Source: Spirodela intermedia (Eukaryota > Streptophyta > Magnoliopsida > Alismatales > Araceae). Taken from it: a stretch of DNA of 64,000 nucleotides. The notes under the pieces are model-generated. The model had not been told where the DNA came from. It did no database searches and saw nothing but the letters and a program-made list of their open reading frames with translations. The translations under genes were made by a program, and so were the position numbers. The DNA is taken from contig LR746265.1 of NCBI GenBank assembly GCA_902729315.2, positions 8,427,392 to 8,491,391 of the forward strand, in the 5' to 3' direction. Position 1 is the stretch's first letter. Every line of letters starts with the position of its first letter. This document shows positions 47,052 to 59,584 of this stretch, one piece after another.

Positions 47052-48261
47052 TCCATCCATTGAACCTCAATCTTCTTAGAACTTCCCCTCCATGATGTAC
47101 TCTAAGATGGCATAGCTTTCTTTTTTATTATTTTTCTCTATCCTTTGATGTTTTTCTTGAGTTTTTATTAAGCGAATAGATCCAGCGTTCTTCTAGAGGA
47201 AGTGCATATCATGACACGGATTAATACAAAAGAAAATCAGAAGGATGAAGAGTGAAAATCGATTTGCACATTTAATGCTTTCTCCTTTTTCTCTTATATA
47301 GATGCATTGAGGACAATGCAAATGGTTGTTTGGGGGGGAAGAATAAATGCATGAGGGTGAATACATGAGACTACATCAAGTGCTATAATGCTTATAACTA
47401 AATGATGAAGTTCATCATCTTTCATGGTGCATATAACCCACACTCTGAAATTGAGAAAATCTACTTTGATCTTCTGTCGGATTTATGTTATGAATTCTTA
47501 TTATTAAGTATGAGTAGTAAATTGAATCCTTCTCTTTCTTCATTAGTAGTCGATTGAAAAGTTTTCAAATTAGTTGACGCTTTTACAAATCATTAATCAT
47601 GATTAAACTTGAGACAAAAGGATAGAACATGGTAAAGATTACACTAGAAAAAATAAAATAGAAATCGTAGTAGCACCTTAGCTGATTTCGTGGGGCTTCC
47701 ACATGTGAAATTAGGATCAACAAGGCTTGCAAAATACTTGTAATGATTCTTCTAGCTTTTACAGATCTTAATTTGACTAATTAAATCATCTATAATCATT
47801 TATGTAAAAATCACTAGGCAAAACTCTATTTCTGCCCAGTCACATTCATTAGGTGCTGACATCATCTTGACATCTACACCTTTATTTCCCTTTTTCACAA
47901 ATTTTAAATATATTTTATTTTCTTTTTTTAGTTTAAAATTCATAAAAAATCATATTCCTTGAGAACATTTCTGAAATATTACCTGATATTATATTATATC
48001 CTTATAATTGACCTAGAAAATATCCACTATTTTTAGAACTTTGATTAAACTATAATTGATATAATTATTCAAAAATACTTCTAAATATCTAAAAATTAGT
48101 ATTTTCTAGTTTTATAAATTTAAAATTTCTGTGGTTAATTAAACAAGGGATATTTTAGGTATTAAAATTATTAAAAGTTTTCAGAGGCTATGACCCCAGG
48201 TTTAGTCCCACATTGATTATATGCCGAGTTTTGAGATTGATGTATAGTAATACTAGACTTG
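47052..48261 (+). repeat. Host retrotransposon tail and chimeric LTR fragments, unit C
   Basis: The tail contains GCATTGAGGACAATGC and TTGTTTGGGGGGGAAG (near 47,303-47,340). At about 47,745 it joins an LTR 3' half, and from about 48,130 a reversed LTR middle piece follows, ending at ATAAT (48,262-48,266). Same layout as 5,044-6,314. Confidence 0.68.
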
Positions 48262-48266
48262 ATAAT

Positions 48267-49921
48267 TGATAAGTTTTCATTATCATGAGTTAATAATTAG
48301 TAAATAATATGGTTTTAGTCTTAACTCATGATAAATAGACTTATATTTGTGTTAAAGTGTGAAAAGTAGTTTTCAGTTAATTAATGTGGATTATTGGGTA
48401 ATTATGTGATTTTATTTGATTTTATATGATTTTTACATTCTTACTTTAGAGATAAATAAAGAAAAATAAATTAAAATAAAAAGAAGATAAATTGGGGGAA
48501 CCCACTGGCCAGCCGAGCTTGCAAGCGGGTCAAAAGCACAGTTGGGGAGTAGCCACGAGCAAGGACTCAAGTGGCTTGGACTAATTGGGCACGTGTGCAC
48601 CACCCCCCTTCCTCATCACTGGTGGCCAGCCAATTGTGGGGCAAGGAGTGGTTGTACATGCACGAGAAAGGGACTTCATCGAAAATGTAGTATTACTATA
48701 TATTCACTAGAAATTTTGGCACACAATAGATGTAAGACTTTTTTAACTCGCATCACACCTCCTCAGAAAGGGCAAGGGGGGGGAGAATCAGTGCAAGTTC
48801 GAATCTTCCTAAAACCAAAATTCATATTTTGTTTATGTAATTATCGCGACTTTCTTGCAGATCACTAGTGAAGGATTAAGCAACCATAATCGCTGGATCA
48901 TCGACAAAAATCTCGTCAACGTAATTCGCGGAGCATTGTTACAAAAATTGTTGAACGATTCGCAATAAAAGGATCGTGAATCTATCAAACAACTCATCTC
49001 CGATTGATCAACGAACAAGCCATCGTCGGAAAGAGGACAATCCACCAGGAGACGAGTCACCACTTCTTAAGAGCAGACCAGATGCGATGAAGAGCCTCCT
49101 CTTGTTGCGCAGACCTGAGGATGAAGCTTCCTAACATGTGCCCCACCTCCATCCAACTCCTCTCTGTCGGGTGATAGCCGTCAAAGAGCTGCAAAGTCAC
49201 CATTTTTCTATTTTACCGGGTGATAGCTGTTGGAGATGATTCAATTCGACAACTGATTTTATTGATCTCTAGACTTTGTAAGGAGATCTAGAGATTGAGC
49301 ACGTCATCTTTATCCAAGGAGAGCCTTCAAGGCTATGGACACTACACGACGATCCTCTTGAACACTCAAGATTCTAGTGCATCTCCGATGCATTACTGTC
49401 ATGACACCGGAACTTTGTTTTCCTACTTTCAACTTAATTTTTATTTCATTTAGTGATAATTTGTTGATTTTAAATTTACCAAGATATACTTCATTTTATT
49501 ACGATTCTTCTAAATTTTATAGATCTTAATTTGATCAATTAAATCATCTATAATCGCTTACGTAAGAATTGCTGAGCAGAACTCTATTTTTGTCTGATTT
49601 GCATTCGCCGGGCGTTGATGTGATCTTGACGTCCACACCCTTATTTCTTTTTTTCATAAATTTTAAATATATTTCCTTTTTATTCACAAGTATAAAATTC
49701 ATAGAAAATAGTATTCTTTGAAGACAATTTTGAATAATTACTAGATATTCTATTACATCCCTCTGATCGACCTAGAAAATTACTACTATTTTTAGAAGTT
49801 TTATTGAATTATAATTGATATATTTATTTAGAAATACTTCTAAATATCTGAAAATTTGTATTTTTTAGTTTTATAAATTTTAAAGTTGCGTGATTTATAG
49901 TACAATGATTAAGTCGCATCA
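48267..49921 (+). repeat. 5' LTR of E_C
   Basis: TGATAAGTTTTCATTATC to GATTAAGTCGCATCA, 1,655 bp. The primer-binding site follows a few bases later in a degenerate form. Confidence 0.86.
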
Positions 49922-50574
49922 AATTTTGGTACCATTTTCGAGGATATATTGCATAATATTTAATATTTTTCTATTTTTCTCTTAGAGTACATAAAAAAAG
50001 TTAACTCTTATTTTATTTTCTTTTTGTTGATTTTTATTTTTTTTAAAAGAAACGAAGAGAAGCAAGGCAAGGATTAAAGCATATTGAAGGAGGGTAACAA
50101 TTACTAAACTTTTTTTTCTCAATTTTATTGATTTTTTATGCATGGTAGAAGATCCTTGCATCTAAGGCTAGAAAATTCTTTTATTATTTCATTCAAAACT
50201 AAAAATTTGAAAGAAAAATTAATTTTGATGGATCTTGATGGAAGTAGAGGTCAAACTGAGAACAACCTTATGGCCATGAAAAATTATTATATCCCTAATT
50301 CATTTCAAAGAGCATCTAATATTAAAGTCCCATTAGCACTCACTGTTAAATTCAAAATAAATCTAGGAATTTTTCAAATGCTCCTTAATTTTCATGGATT
50401 GCCTTTAGAGGAACCTCATCAGCAGTTAGAAAAATTTCATATGGTCTGTGATTTAGTTAATCTCCTTCAAATTACACTAGAAATTATTAAGATGAAATTA
50501 TTTCCTCATACATTAGGGATAGAGCTAGTCATTGACTATTCACATTAGATAGAGAATTAACTAGCTAAAAAGAC

Positions 50575-51536
50575 TACAATGGAGATACAGGTACGTGTTT
50601 CCTTTGTTTCTATTTTCAAGTCTATCACAAGCCACAACTATGACATCATCATGGCGTTCATCCCATACCACCGATGTGAAATGTACTTTGCCTATCAGTA
50701 TAAGACAGACAACAAGGCACATCGTAATCCACTCGGGTACACTACTTCCAATCATTACTCTCCTCATAATCACCTCACATCTACTATCTATCACCCTCAA
50801 GTAGTGAGGACATAGAACTATCAGCACATGTTGGCATTTGCCCACTTTTGAACTATAGGTCTATAGCACATCAGACCTGCCAAACTAGTTGTGAATCGCC
50901 AACCTAGTACCTCTCTCAAGATCTCATTAGTACCATCAGCCAGCTTGAACCCATGAGAAGGTAAAGATCTATTTCCATAGGATTGACCCTCTCTCCTCTC
51001 TCTCTCTCTCGATTCTCTATTTCTTTCTCCCTCCCTTTCTCTCTCTTGAAAAAAAAAAAAAAAAGAAGAAGAAAAAAAGAGAGCTGCAACACTAGGAAGG
51101 CAAGTTCATATTTGGGCTTATTGTCATGCTCCAGCATAGTTCTATCCTCCTCACTGCCCTAACCACTCTTTTCTCACTACTTTATACCATTTTATTTATT
51201 TCTTAGAACCACTTACTACAACAAACTCTTGTCTTGCAGGAACACCGCATGGCGCACAATAAGGAGGTCTACACGTCCTACTATTGTTGAGCAGATCTTC
51301 CAACTTTCATGAACTCAAAGGCTCCTTTAGCCCAATGTAAATCAACTACCTTCTTCAAATATGATGAGCGCATTGGAGTCTATCTCCAGTATTATCACAT
51401 CCCCTCTTCAAAAGAGGTCTTTAATTCTCCATGTCATCCTCGCCCCTTGTGCGAATGAGATCTCACTTATGTAACCTCAGAATGAGGTCAAACTTTGATC
51501 ACTGAATCAAATTTTCTTTCTTTAAAAAAAAAAAAA
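50575..51536 (+). mobile_element. Poly(A) retroposon in E_C gag, 16-bp duplication
   Basis: 962 bp ending in a run of A. The flanks are AACTAGCTAAAAAGAC (50,559-50,574) and AACTAGCTAGAAAGAC (51,537-51,552), 15 of 16 identical. E_A has the uninterrupted target (about 8,583-8,598). Long target duplication plus 3' A-tail are marks of LINE-type target-primed insertion. The body has a CT-rich microsatellite and an internal A-rich tract, and no recognised protein. It could be a SINE, a 5'-truncated LINE, or a retrocopy of a non-coding RNA. Confidence 0.85.
50990..51080 (+). repeat. CT-rich microsatellite with adjoining A-rich tract
   Basis: CTCTCCTCTCTCTCTCTCTC followed by interrupted CT runs, then a 17-base A run and AAGAAGAAG. 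It lies inside the retroposon; the A-rich tract could be an internal A-linker between two fused transcript pieces. Confidence 0.8.
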
Positions 51537-53238
51537 AACTAGCTAGAAAGACATAGAGCAGATCTTTCTTTGAAAATTTTATGCCTTAGGAAAAACTCAA
51601 ATATGAGAAAACATATATGGAGTTTTCCTCAAAGACTAGGAGAAAGTTTACATGAGACATGGGAAACATTCAAAGATTTACTTAGAAAGTGTCCTCATCA
51701 TACTATACCTAAGTGGCAACTCAATAGAATTTTTTATGATGGATTATTAGAACAACATAGAAATATGGTTGATTCTATATGTGGAGGAGCTTTTATAGAG
51801 AAAACCCCTGATGAGATTTACAGTTTTTATGAGAATTTAAGTAAAAATTCTAGAGATCAAGCCTCTTTCGAATTATATGACAGAGATAAGAAGAAAGGAA
51901 TTTATGAATTACATCATGATGATGATTCTAAATTTACAAATGAGGTTAATCAGATTAATCAAAGATTAGAAAAACTTGATTTACTTATTGACAATATTAG
52001 AAAGCCTCTTAACCCTCAATTTAATTCAAATAGTACATGTCCTATGTATGATGAAAATGATCATTTCGAATTTCAATATCATCAAAGGCAAGAACAAGTG
52101 TAGGTACCTCACGATTTTAGTAAAAATAAGAAATATTTTTTTAATTCTTATAATCCTAATTGGGAGAATAATTTTTGGTGGAGAAACACAAATAATATTT
52201 AAAATCCAGAAGCACTTAGATCTAATTCAAATTTTGAATTTCGTCTAAAATAGGAACATAGATTTCAAAAAACTTGGTCCTCTCAAATCAAACCTGATGC
52301 TATAGAAATGACGTAGCAAATGAGCCAAATAATGCAACAAACTATGAATCAAATGACGCTACACTAGAAATAAATTATAGAGGCTTTTGAGAATAAGAGA
52401 GAAGAGGGACAGCTACCTAGTTAGCTCATAGAAAATTCAGAGAACCACCCAACAATAGGATTTCAGTAAGAAGAGTCTAGTAGCATGAATCTAGGAAAAA
52501 ACTCACAAAATGAAAATGTTAGGATAGTGAATACATTGAGTGATAATATTTTACCTGATCTTTATTTCCAACTATTAGAAGAAATCGATGATCCATTAGA
52601 AGTAAATAAGAATATTAAGGCCGAAAATATAGTAGTAGAAAATTTGAATAAAATCATTTATTGCTCATAATTGATGAAGGAATATAGTGAGGATGATGAG
52701 GAGAAAGAGCCCTTAAATGAAGAAACAACAATTGATCATGGAAAAATCATCCAAATTTTAGTAGAAGGGAGTAAGGACAGAAATGAAGAAAAACATATTT
52801 CAAGTGAGGAAAAATCAGTTGATTTGGGAGATGTAGGAGATGAAATTAATAAATCTAATCATAATTTTGTAGCCATGGATGTTGATAGTGAGGATGATGA
52901 TGTATATCATATACCAAAATTAAAAGATAGCTCTTGAGAAGATGAAGAATTTGATGAGTTGAGAAACAAAAAGCTAGAAAGAGTTGATTCAACTAATGAG
53001 GAGAAACGAAAATAATGAATATGAATATAGAGATAATTTTGGAGGAGCAAATTTGAATTTTACTAAATTCATTAGATCTGAGATTAAAGAAGACAATCCT
53101 TCCATCCTTCAAAACCCACAGCCCATTAGAATTATTTCTAAGCTTGAAATATTTCACATTTTATGGCATGATCACATTTTATGGTCTATTAATAGAAAGT
53201 ATTTATTAATGAATGAGAGTCTTACAAAAAAAAGATAG

Positions 53239-54000
53239 AAATGAGGAAAGATTCTTTTTAAAATGGAAATATTATTTTTGGGATTTTTTTTTTAATTTTT
53301 ATTATGTTTTGGCTGAAAGTATGTCAAGGTATATATATGAAGTCTATGAATTTATGCTAAATCTGAAAAAGAATATCATGAAACTTACCTTGGGATACAA
53401 ATATATTTTGATGGTCATAGATCATCTTATATGATCTAAGAGTTGTCTAGTTGAAGACACTAAATTCAGCGCTGCATGGGAGGCAACCCATCATTTTTAT
53501 TTCATTATGTTTAACTTTTTTTCTAAGCTCTATTTTCTTAGAATTTTGTAGTACTTGTTTTTGTATTTGTTTTTTCGAAAAAGTGCAAGAGGAGGAGTGT
53601 AAGATGAAGTAGAAAATTAAAAATGAGGTTTAGGTGATGTCTTTCTGAGCCTTATCATTTATGAAAAATTTTAATGCTTAACTTTGCACATATGCATGCT
53701 TCACTTGAAAATTATATTTTCTACATATTCTATTTCGATTTTTCTGTGTCATTGACAATGTAATTTTTAAGTTGGGGGGTGAAGTAATCATTATTAATTT
53801 ATGCTATAGGATAATTAAATATTTAAGTGCTTGACATCATTCTTAAATACTTGATATAAGAATCCAAAGTGTCTAAAGGTGCATCATTTTTTATTGTATT
53901 TTTTTTATTTTGATGTATTGAAATATGATGTTTGAGATTTGTAAAAAAAAAATTCGTAATTATATTGCAAAGAGACTAGCAATGATTTAAGTTGGAGGTG
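53239..54000 (+). repeat. 3' internal region of E_C
   Basis: Contains CGCTGCATGGGAGGCAACCC (near 53,470) and a first purine block AAGTTGGGGGGTG (near 53,768). A deletion joins it at about 53,815 to the segment next to the 3' LTR, where AAGTTGGAGGTG forms the terminal polypurine tract. Non-coding. Confidence 0.72.
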
Positions 54001-55514
54001 TGATAAGTCTTCATTATCATGAGTTAATAATTAGTAAATAGTATAGTTTTAGCCTTAAATCATGATAAATAACTTATATTTGTGTTAAAGTGTGAAAAGT
54101 AGTTTTCAATTAATTAATGTGAATTTTTAGGTAATTATGTGATTTTATATGATTTTATATAATTTTTATAGTCTTACTTTTGAGATAAATGAAGAAAAAG
54201 AAATTAAAATAAAAATAAGACAAATGGGGAAACCCACCAGCCAGCCAGGCCTGCAAGCGGGTCAGAAGTGCAGTTGGGGAGTAGTTGCGAGCAGAGGCTC
54301 AAGTGGCTTGGACCGATTGGGCACATGTGCACCACCCCCCTTCCACGTCACTAGTGGCCAACGGGTTGTGGGGCAAGGAGTGGTCGTACACATGCGAGAA
54401 AAATACTTCATCAAGTGGGACTTTTTAAACCCGCGTCACACCTCCTAGAAAGGGCATGGGGGCAATTGGCATAGGTTTGAAAGCAAAAATTCATATTTTG
54501 TTTATTTGATTATCGTGACTTTCCTATAAACCATCGGTGAAGGATTAAGCAACTAGAATCGCTAGATCATCGACAAAAATCTCGTCAAATGCAATTCACG
54601 GAGTATTGTTACTAAAATTATTGAACGATTCGCGATAAAAGGATCGCAAATCCATCGAGTAACTAATCTCTGATTGATCGACGAACAAGCTGTCATCGAG
54701 AAGAAGACGATCTGCTAGGAGACGAGTCGCCACTTTTTGAGAGCATACCAAATGCGATGTAGAGCCTCCTCTTGCTATGCAGACCTGAGAATGAAGCTTC
54801 TTGACATGCGCCCTACCTCCATCCAGCTCCTCTCCATTAGGTGACAGCCACCAGAGATGATTTGATGACCTATTTCATTGATCTCTAGACTTCGCAAAGA
54901 GATCTAGAGATTGCCCATGTTGTCTTTGTCTAAGGAGAGCCTTCAAGGTCGTAGGCACTCAGGATTCTGGTGCATCACCAATGCATCACCGCTGCAATGT
55001 TGGAACTCTATTTTCCTACTTTCAACTTAATTTTTGTTTCATTTAGTGATAACTTGTTGATTTTAAATTTACCAAGATATACTTCATTTCATTATAATTC
55101 TTTTGGATTTTCTAGATCTTAATTTAATCAATTAAATTGTCTGTAATCATTTACGTAAGAATCGCTAGGCAGAACTCTATTTTTGCCAGATTTGCATTCG
55201 CGAGGCACTGACATCATCCTAATATCCAAACCCTTATTTCTTTTTTTTGTGAATTTTAAATATATTTATTTTTCATTTACTAGTATAAAATTCATAGAAA
55301 ATAATATTCTTTGAGGACAATTCTAAAAAATTACTAGATATTATATTACATCCCTCTGATTGACCTAGAAAATTACTGCTATTTTTGAAAGTTTTATTGA
55401 ATTATAATTGATATATTTATTCAGAAATATTTCTAAATATCCAAAAATTCATATTTTCTAGTTTTATAAATTTTAAATTTGCGTGATTTACAATACAACA
55501 ACTAAGTCACGTCA
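54001..55514 (+). repeat. 3' LTR of E_C
   Basis: TGATAAGTCTTCATTATC to ACTAAGTCACGTCA, 1,514 bp. It has lost the middle TATA block relative to the other LTRs (the sequence jumps from CTTCATCAAG to TGGGACTTTTTAAACC near 54,413). Confidence 0.86.
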
Positions 55515-55519
55515 ATAAT

Positions 55520-56641
55520 CAATGTATCCCTTTCTCACATGTGTACGGCCACTCTTTGTCACATGTGTCCCCCTATCAGTTAGTCTTTAGCCGCTCAAGC
55601 CCTTACTCATGGTTCTGCCTATCTATACTTCCAACTTGTTTGTGGGCTCGACTAGGTGGCAAGTTTTCTCTTTCTTCTATCTTTTAATTTATTTCTCTTT
55701 ATTTATCTCAAAAATAAGATTATTAAAATTATATAAATTCACATAAGCTTTCATAATTAGCCAAATTAACCAACTAAAAACTATTTTTTATAATTTGACA
55801 TAAATATAAGTCTATTTATCATGAGTTTAGATTAAAACTATATTATTAATTAATTATTAACTCATGATAATGAAAACTTATCAATATCTTCATTAAAGTA
55901 TATATTTTTTGATTAACATCAAACTTATCCAATGATTATATCCTTGTATTTGTATAAGGATCAAGAGAATAGATTACTTGATGTACTTAGGACATAGAGA
56001 GAGGTGATTGGTTGGTCTCTAGCAAATATTTGAGGACTTGATCTATTTGTGTGTATGCACATATTTTATCATGAGGAGAACTATCATTTCCTTACTAGCT
56101 TTTGTTTCAAACATATTTTATTGGTCGAGTGCTTTAGTTAGAGAACCATTCAGGGGCAATAGTGTAGTAGATGGGGCATAAAAACCAGAATTTTCTTCCC
56201 TTTTCCCTTCTCTCACATGCATTAAGGACAATGCAAGACTCAAGTAGGGGGGAGGTTATCTCTTCCTTCATTTGCACGCATTAGAGATAATGCATCATTC
56301 AAGTAGGGGGGAGAACAAAAAAATTCAAAAATGTTATGAATATTTTAAAACTTTTGCTGCATTGATTATTTGCACAAACACGTATGCTTAAACGAACAAA
56401 GCCTAATGCTCCTTTAAAAGGGTAAGTCAGTTAGAAAAGTTTACCTTCTCTAAATTAGGGGTGCGGATCTCATGAAAAAAAGATAGGTGAATTCTTTACC
56501 ATGATCATTATTCTTTGAAGTATGAAGGAGTTTTTGGTTGTATTCATGGGTATGTGGTGTGATAATAAACTGCTAATGATAGTATATTGTGGATGAAAAC
56601 GATTGAACTAGATCATCTTAGTCTAGTTATTATGTTGTGGT
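55520..56641. repeat. Reversed LTR fragment and internal segment after E_C
   Basis: 55,520-55,883 is the rest of the LTR fragment interrupted by E_C (reversed, ending GAAAACTTATCA). 55,884-56,641 is the ~750-bp internal segment with two purine blocks, each TCAAGTAGGGGGGAG (near 56,239 and 56,298), and GCATTAAGGACAATGC before the first. No gene is seen. Confidence 0.7.
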
Positions 56642-56819
56642 TGATAAGTCTTCATTATCTGTATTTACCTTATATTTATCAATATTTAGTGCATAAAATT
56701 AACAGAAATAATACATGTTACATTTAATTCATATGCATTCAGATCATTCATACATAAACATGTATTTTAATATTTTAAAAATTATTTTAAGATAATTAAT
56801 TTTTAAAATATTAAAATAC
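56642..56819 (+). repeat. Stub of a further kinase-locus promoter, truncated
   Basis: After the 18-bp LTR stub (56,642-56,659) comes about 140 bp equal to the start of the kinase upstream region (compare 40,295-40,440). It then folds back on itself in a 23-bp inverted repeat and stops at 56,819. It marks where a kinase copy was lost or rearranged. Confidence 0.75.
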
Positions 56820-58801
56820 AATCGTCCGGACAGATGACAAAACAATCATCGTGAGGTAGCCTAGGGCTGCAGCTCACGATCGGTGACAAATGTAGCACAG
56901 TGTCAGAAGTCACAATCTGATAACCATCCTATCTTGTCTACATTCTCCTGATAGCGGTGGAGATGAGCTGAGAAAACCCTTCGAGAGATAATTAAACTTA
57001 AGAGGAAGGGGTACAGAGCTAACCTTCGGGGCTGTGTAGCCTAGTAGATCGTGATGGAACAAAGATTCAATGAAGGTAGAGACGTCTAGTGAAGAGCAAT
57101 GCTCAGCATTGATGGTCGGTCCTAGTCCAAAGTCACAGAAGTCATCGTCTTAGGGCGTGGCACAGTCGGCATGGGCGTGGGCCTATAGGTGGGCCGAAGG
57201 GCACGCTAACGGGCATGGGCCCACTGGTGGGCCGAAGGGCATGTTAGTGGGTGTGGGCCCGCTGGTGGGCCGAAGGGCACGCTAGCAGGTGTGTGCGGCA
57301 AGCCGTGCAGCGTGCCCTAGGGAACGCGGGCAGTGGTGCGGGGTGGGCGTGTGGGTTGTAGGAACCAACGCGCGAGGCGCATGCGGCGGTGGCGCTTCAG
57401 CGGGAATGTCAAGTGTCAGCGGTGCTTCGGTGGGAGGCCGAGCGTCAGCGGCGCTTCAGCGGGAAGGCCAAGCATCAGCGACACTTCATCGGGAAGGCTG
57501 AGCGTCAACCGTGCTTCGGCGAGAATGCCAAATGTTGGCAGTTGGGTGGCAAACCAACCATTGCCGAAAGGGTCGGCCTTCTCTGGTGGCGCCGAGAAGT
57601 GGAGTAGAGGAAGGAGACGATCCAGCCAGCGATACCAAGGAGGGTTGAGCCCTCCTAGTCTAGGCAGCACCAAAAACAGTGCGATGACGGCGGATCGTCA
57701 GGAAACTCTGGCAGGGGCCTGCAGAGCTTGGACTGGATTTGGCTCGTCGACACGGCAGCAGGGTCTCTTCCGATGTCGGTGGCAGATCGGCGTTCGTCAG
57801 CGAATGGCCAGCGACTGGGTAGAGTGGCGGAGGGCGGCTCCGGCGAGTTTATGGTGGAGTTCCAGAGGAAGAGGCTGCAGTCGAACCAAGAGTCGAGAGA
57901 CTTCGACGGAGTGCTCAGCAACGGCTCATAGTGAGGCAAAGCAAGCCCCTTTCGTCACGACAGTGTGACGGGGTTCCAATAGAGGTGGCGGTGGCTGCAG
58001 CGGCAGCCACGACCATTTCGTCTGGTGATGGTGGCGAGCTCCTTGGTGGCAATGAGATGGCCGGCGGCAGCAGTGGTCTTAGGTGGTAGTGGGACTTCTC
58101 AGGCAGTAGCATCACAAGGAACGAAGTCCTCAAAGGGGGTATCGATGGCCTTCCTCTTCCTCCTTTCCTCCCTATCCTAGATCACAGAGAAGGTACTCAC
58201 AAAATGATAATCTCTCTCAAAAATATAGTGCTCTTTTGAGGGGGGTCCTACCTCCCCTTATATGGGGGCCCACAAGTGGGCTAAGGGGAGGTGGGTCCAC
58301 TTAAGACCCTCAAGCCCATAAGCCACAAAGGCTACAAAAGGGGCTTATTGGGCCTCTTAAAGAGAGACCCAATAAGCTCCCCTAAAAGGAGAAAGAGGGA
58401 GACCCTCTTATGGTGCTTAAGTGGGCCTCAAATGAAGACCCAAATAAGCCCCAAAAGAGGCCCAAAAGGAAAGACACATAGGTTCCCCCCCTTAGGGTTT
58501 TAATTGGGCCTCAAAGAGAGACCCAATAAAATCCTAAAGAAAGGGAGACAAACAACAACACACACATATAGAAATGGGCCCGCTAACACACAAATGTGAG
58601 GCCCAACAAGTCAACATGAAAATACAAAGAAAGATATGGGTGAGCTTGAGCTCGTCATCATCGTGAAGGTGGAATGTTGTCGTCCCAAAGGGCTAGGCCG
58701 CATAGCGAAAGCCAAGCTCCTTCATCTTTGTGTGTTGATCGGGCTGAACTCAGACTACCGATGTCTCCTAAGCTAATGGAGATGGGTCTTGCTCGCCATC
58801 A
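56820..58801. mobile_element. Truncated GC-rich second-family LTR, empty S4 site
   Basis: Reverse complement of about 29,830-31,775 plus 33,399-33,440, ending at the LTR terminus CATCA at 58,801 followed by TACTC (complement of GAGTA). The other terminus is missing because of the breakpoint at 56,820. It has the uninterrupted GCTAC near 56,857-56,861. The 211-codon open frame at 57,333-57,968 is minisatellite-derived and not a gene. Confidence 0.8.
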
Positions 58802-59584
58802 TACTCCTTCGATACATAATAGATAACATGGATTTTATTTTACAGATTTTTCACTTCATGATCTTGATGGATAGTACTTACTTGATGTGAAAATTTGATT
58901 GATCATTTGAGTTTAATGGAGATTTTTGTACCCTGATCTATAGGACCTGTGAGGAAAAATTACTTATTTCGAAAAAAAATAAAAAAGAGAGAGCAATATG
59001 AAAAATCTAGAAACGAAGAGTACACATAGAGGGTGTGAGACATCATTCTCATTATTGAAAATCATGCATAGAAAAATACTTACTGCAAAATAAGTGGATA
59101 AAGTGAAAGCCCTGAAAATGAAGTGTACACATAGAGGGTGTGAGACATCATTCTTATTGTCAAAATTTTTCTACGAAAAAAGCTACTTATCCACTATATA
59201 TATAAAAAGAAAGAGAAGGAAGAAATATAGTACAAACTTCAAAAATAAAGCCATGAAAAAAAGGAAATATAAGATCAATATATATTCTTGGATGAGTATT
59301 AATAATTAGAACATCTTGTAAATATATCTATGAGTGAAGAAGTGATAAAGATGTGAATAGAAGAAGTGAAGTCTAGATTGTTATTCGAAGAAATGCTTAA
59401 ACATTTAAGTGCTTGACATCATTCTTAAATACTTGATATAAGAATCTAAAGTGTCTAAAGGTGCATCATTTCTGATTGTATTTTTTTTCTTTTTATGTAT
59501 TGAAATATGATGTTTGAGATTTGTAAATTTTTATTTTCGTAATTCCATTGCTAAGGGACTAATAATGATTTAAGTTGGGGGGTG
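58802..59584 (+). repeat. 3' internal remnant of E_D
   Basis: Mirror of 29,047-29,829, ending in the purine tract TTTAAGTTGGGGGGTG before the LTR. The gag part of this element is absent. Non-coding. Confidence 0.75.

Larger units (their letters stand above)
50138..53238 (+). pseudogene. gag plus acidic tail of E_C, interrupted
   Basis: It begins MHGRRSLHLRLENSFIISF. The first part ends in a frameshift (one base lost near 50,508) and is then split by a retroposon. It resumes at 51,553 and gives a 177-codon open stretch with FPQRLGESLHETWETFKDLL and IFYDGLLEQHRNMVDSICGG, in a different frame from the first part. Stops follow near 52,101 (TAG where others have CAG), 52,668 and 52,935 (TGA where E_A has TGG). 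It is non-functional. Confidence 0.8.
48267..55514 (+). mobile_element. E_C: complete gag-only LTR retrotransposon, duplication ATAAT
   Basis: 5' LTR 48,267-49,921, decayed gag 50,138-53,238, 3' LTR 54,001-55,514, and perfect ATAAT at 48,262-48,266 and 55,515-55,519. The internal region is shortened relative to E_A (counterpart of about 10,815-12,015 missing). Gag is interrupted by a poly(A) retroposon at 50,575-51,536. There is no protease, reverse transcriptase or integrase. Confidence 0.92.

Noticed and set aside
50579-50845. 78- and 94-codon open frames in the retroposon
   Set aside because: No motif, opposite strands, no frame longer than expected by chance; not enough to call a protein.
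56820-56860. Reading 56,820 as an ordinary retrotransposon insertion site
   Set aside because: No LTR terminus or target duplication lies at this point; the GC-rich LTR is cut internally, so it is a rearrangement breakpoint.
57333-57968. 211-codon open frame, and the related 173-codon frame at 30,777-31,298
   Set aside because: Low-complexity Arg/Gly/Ser/Ala product arising from the minisatellites of the GC-rich LTR; several frames on both strands are open at once.
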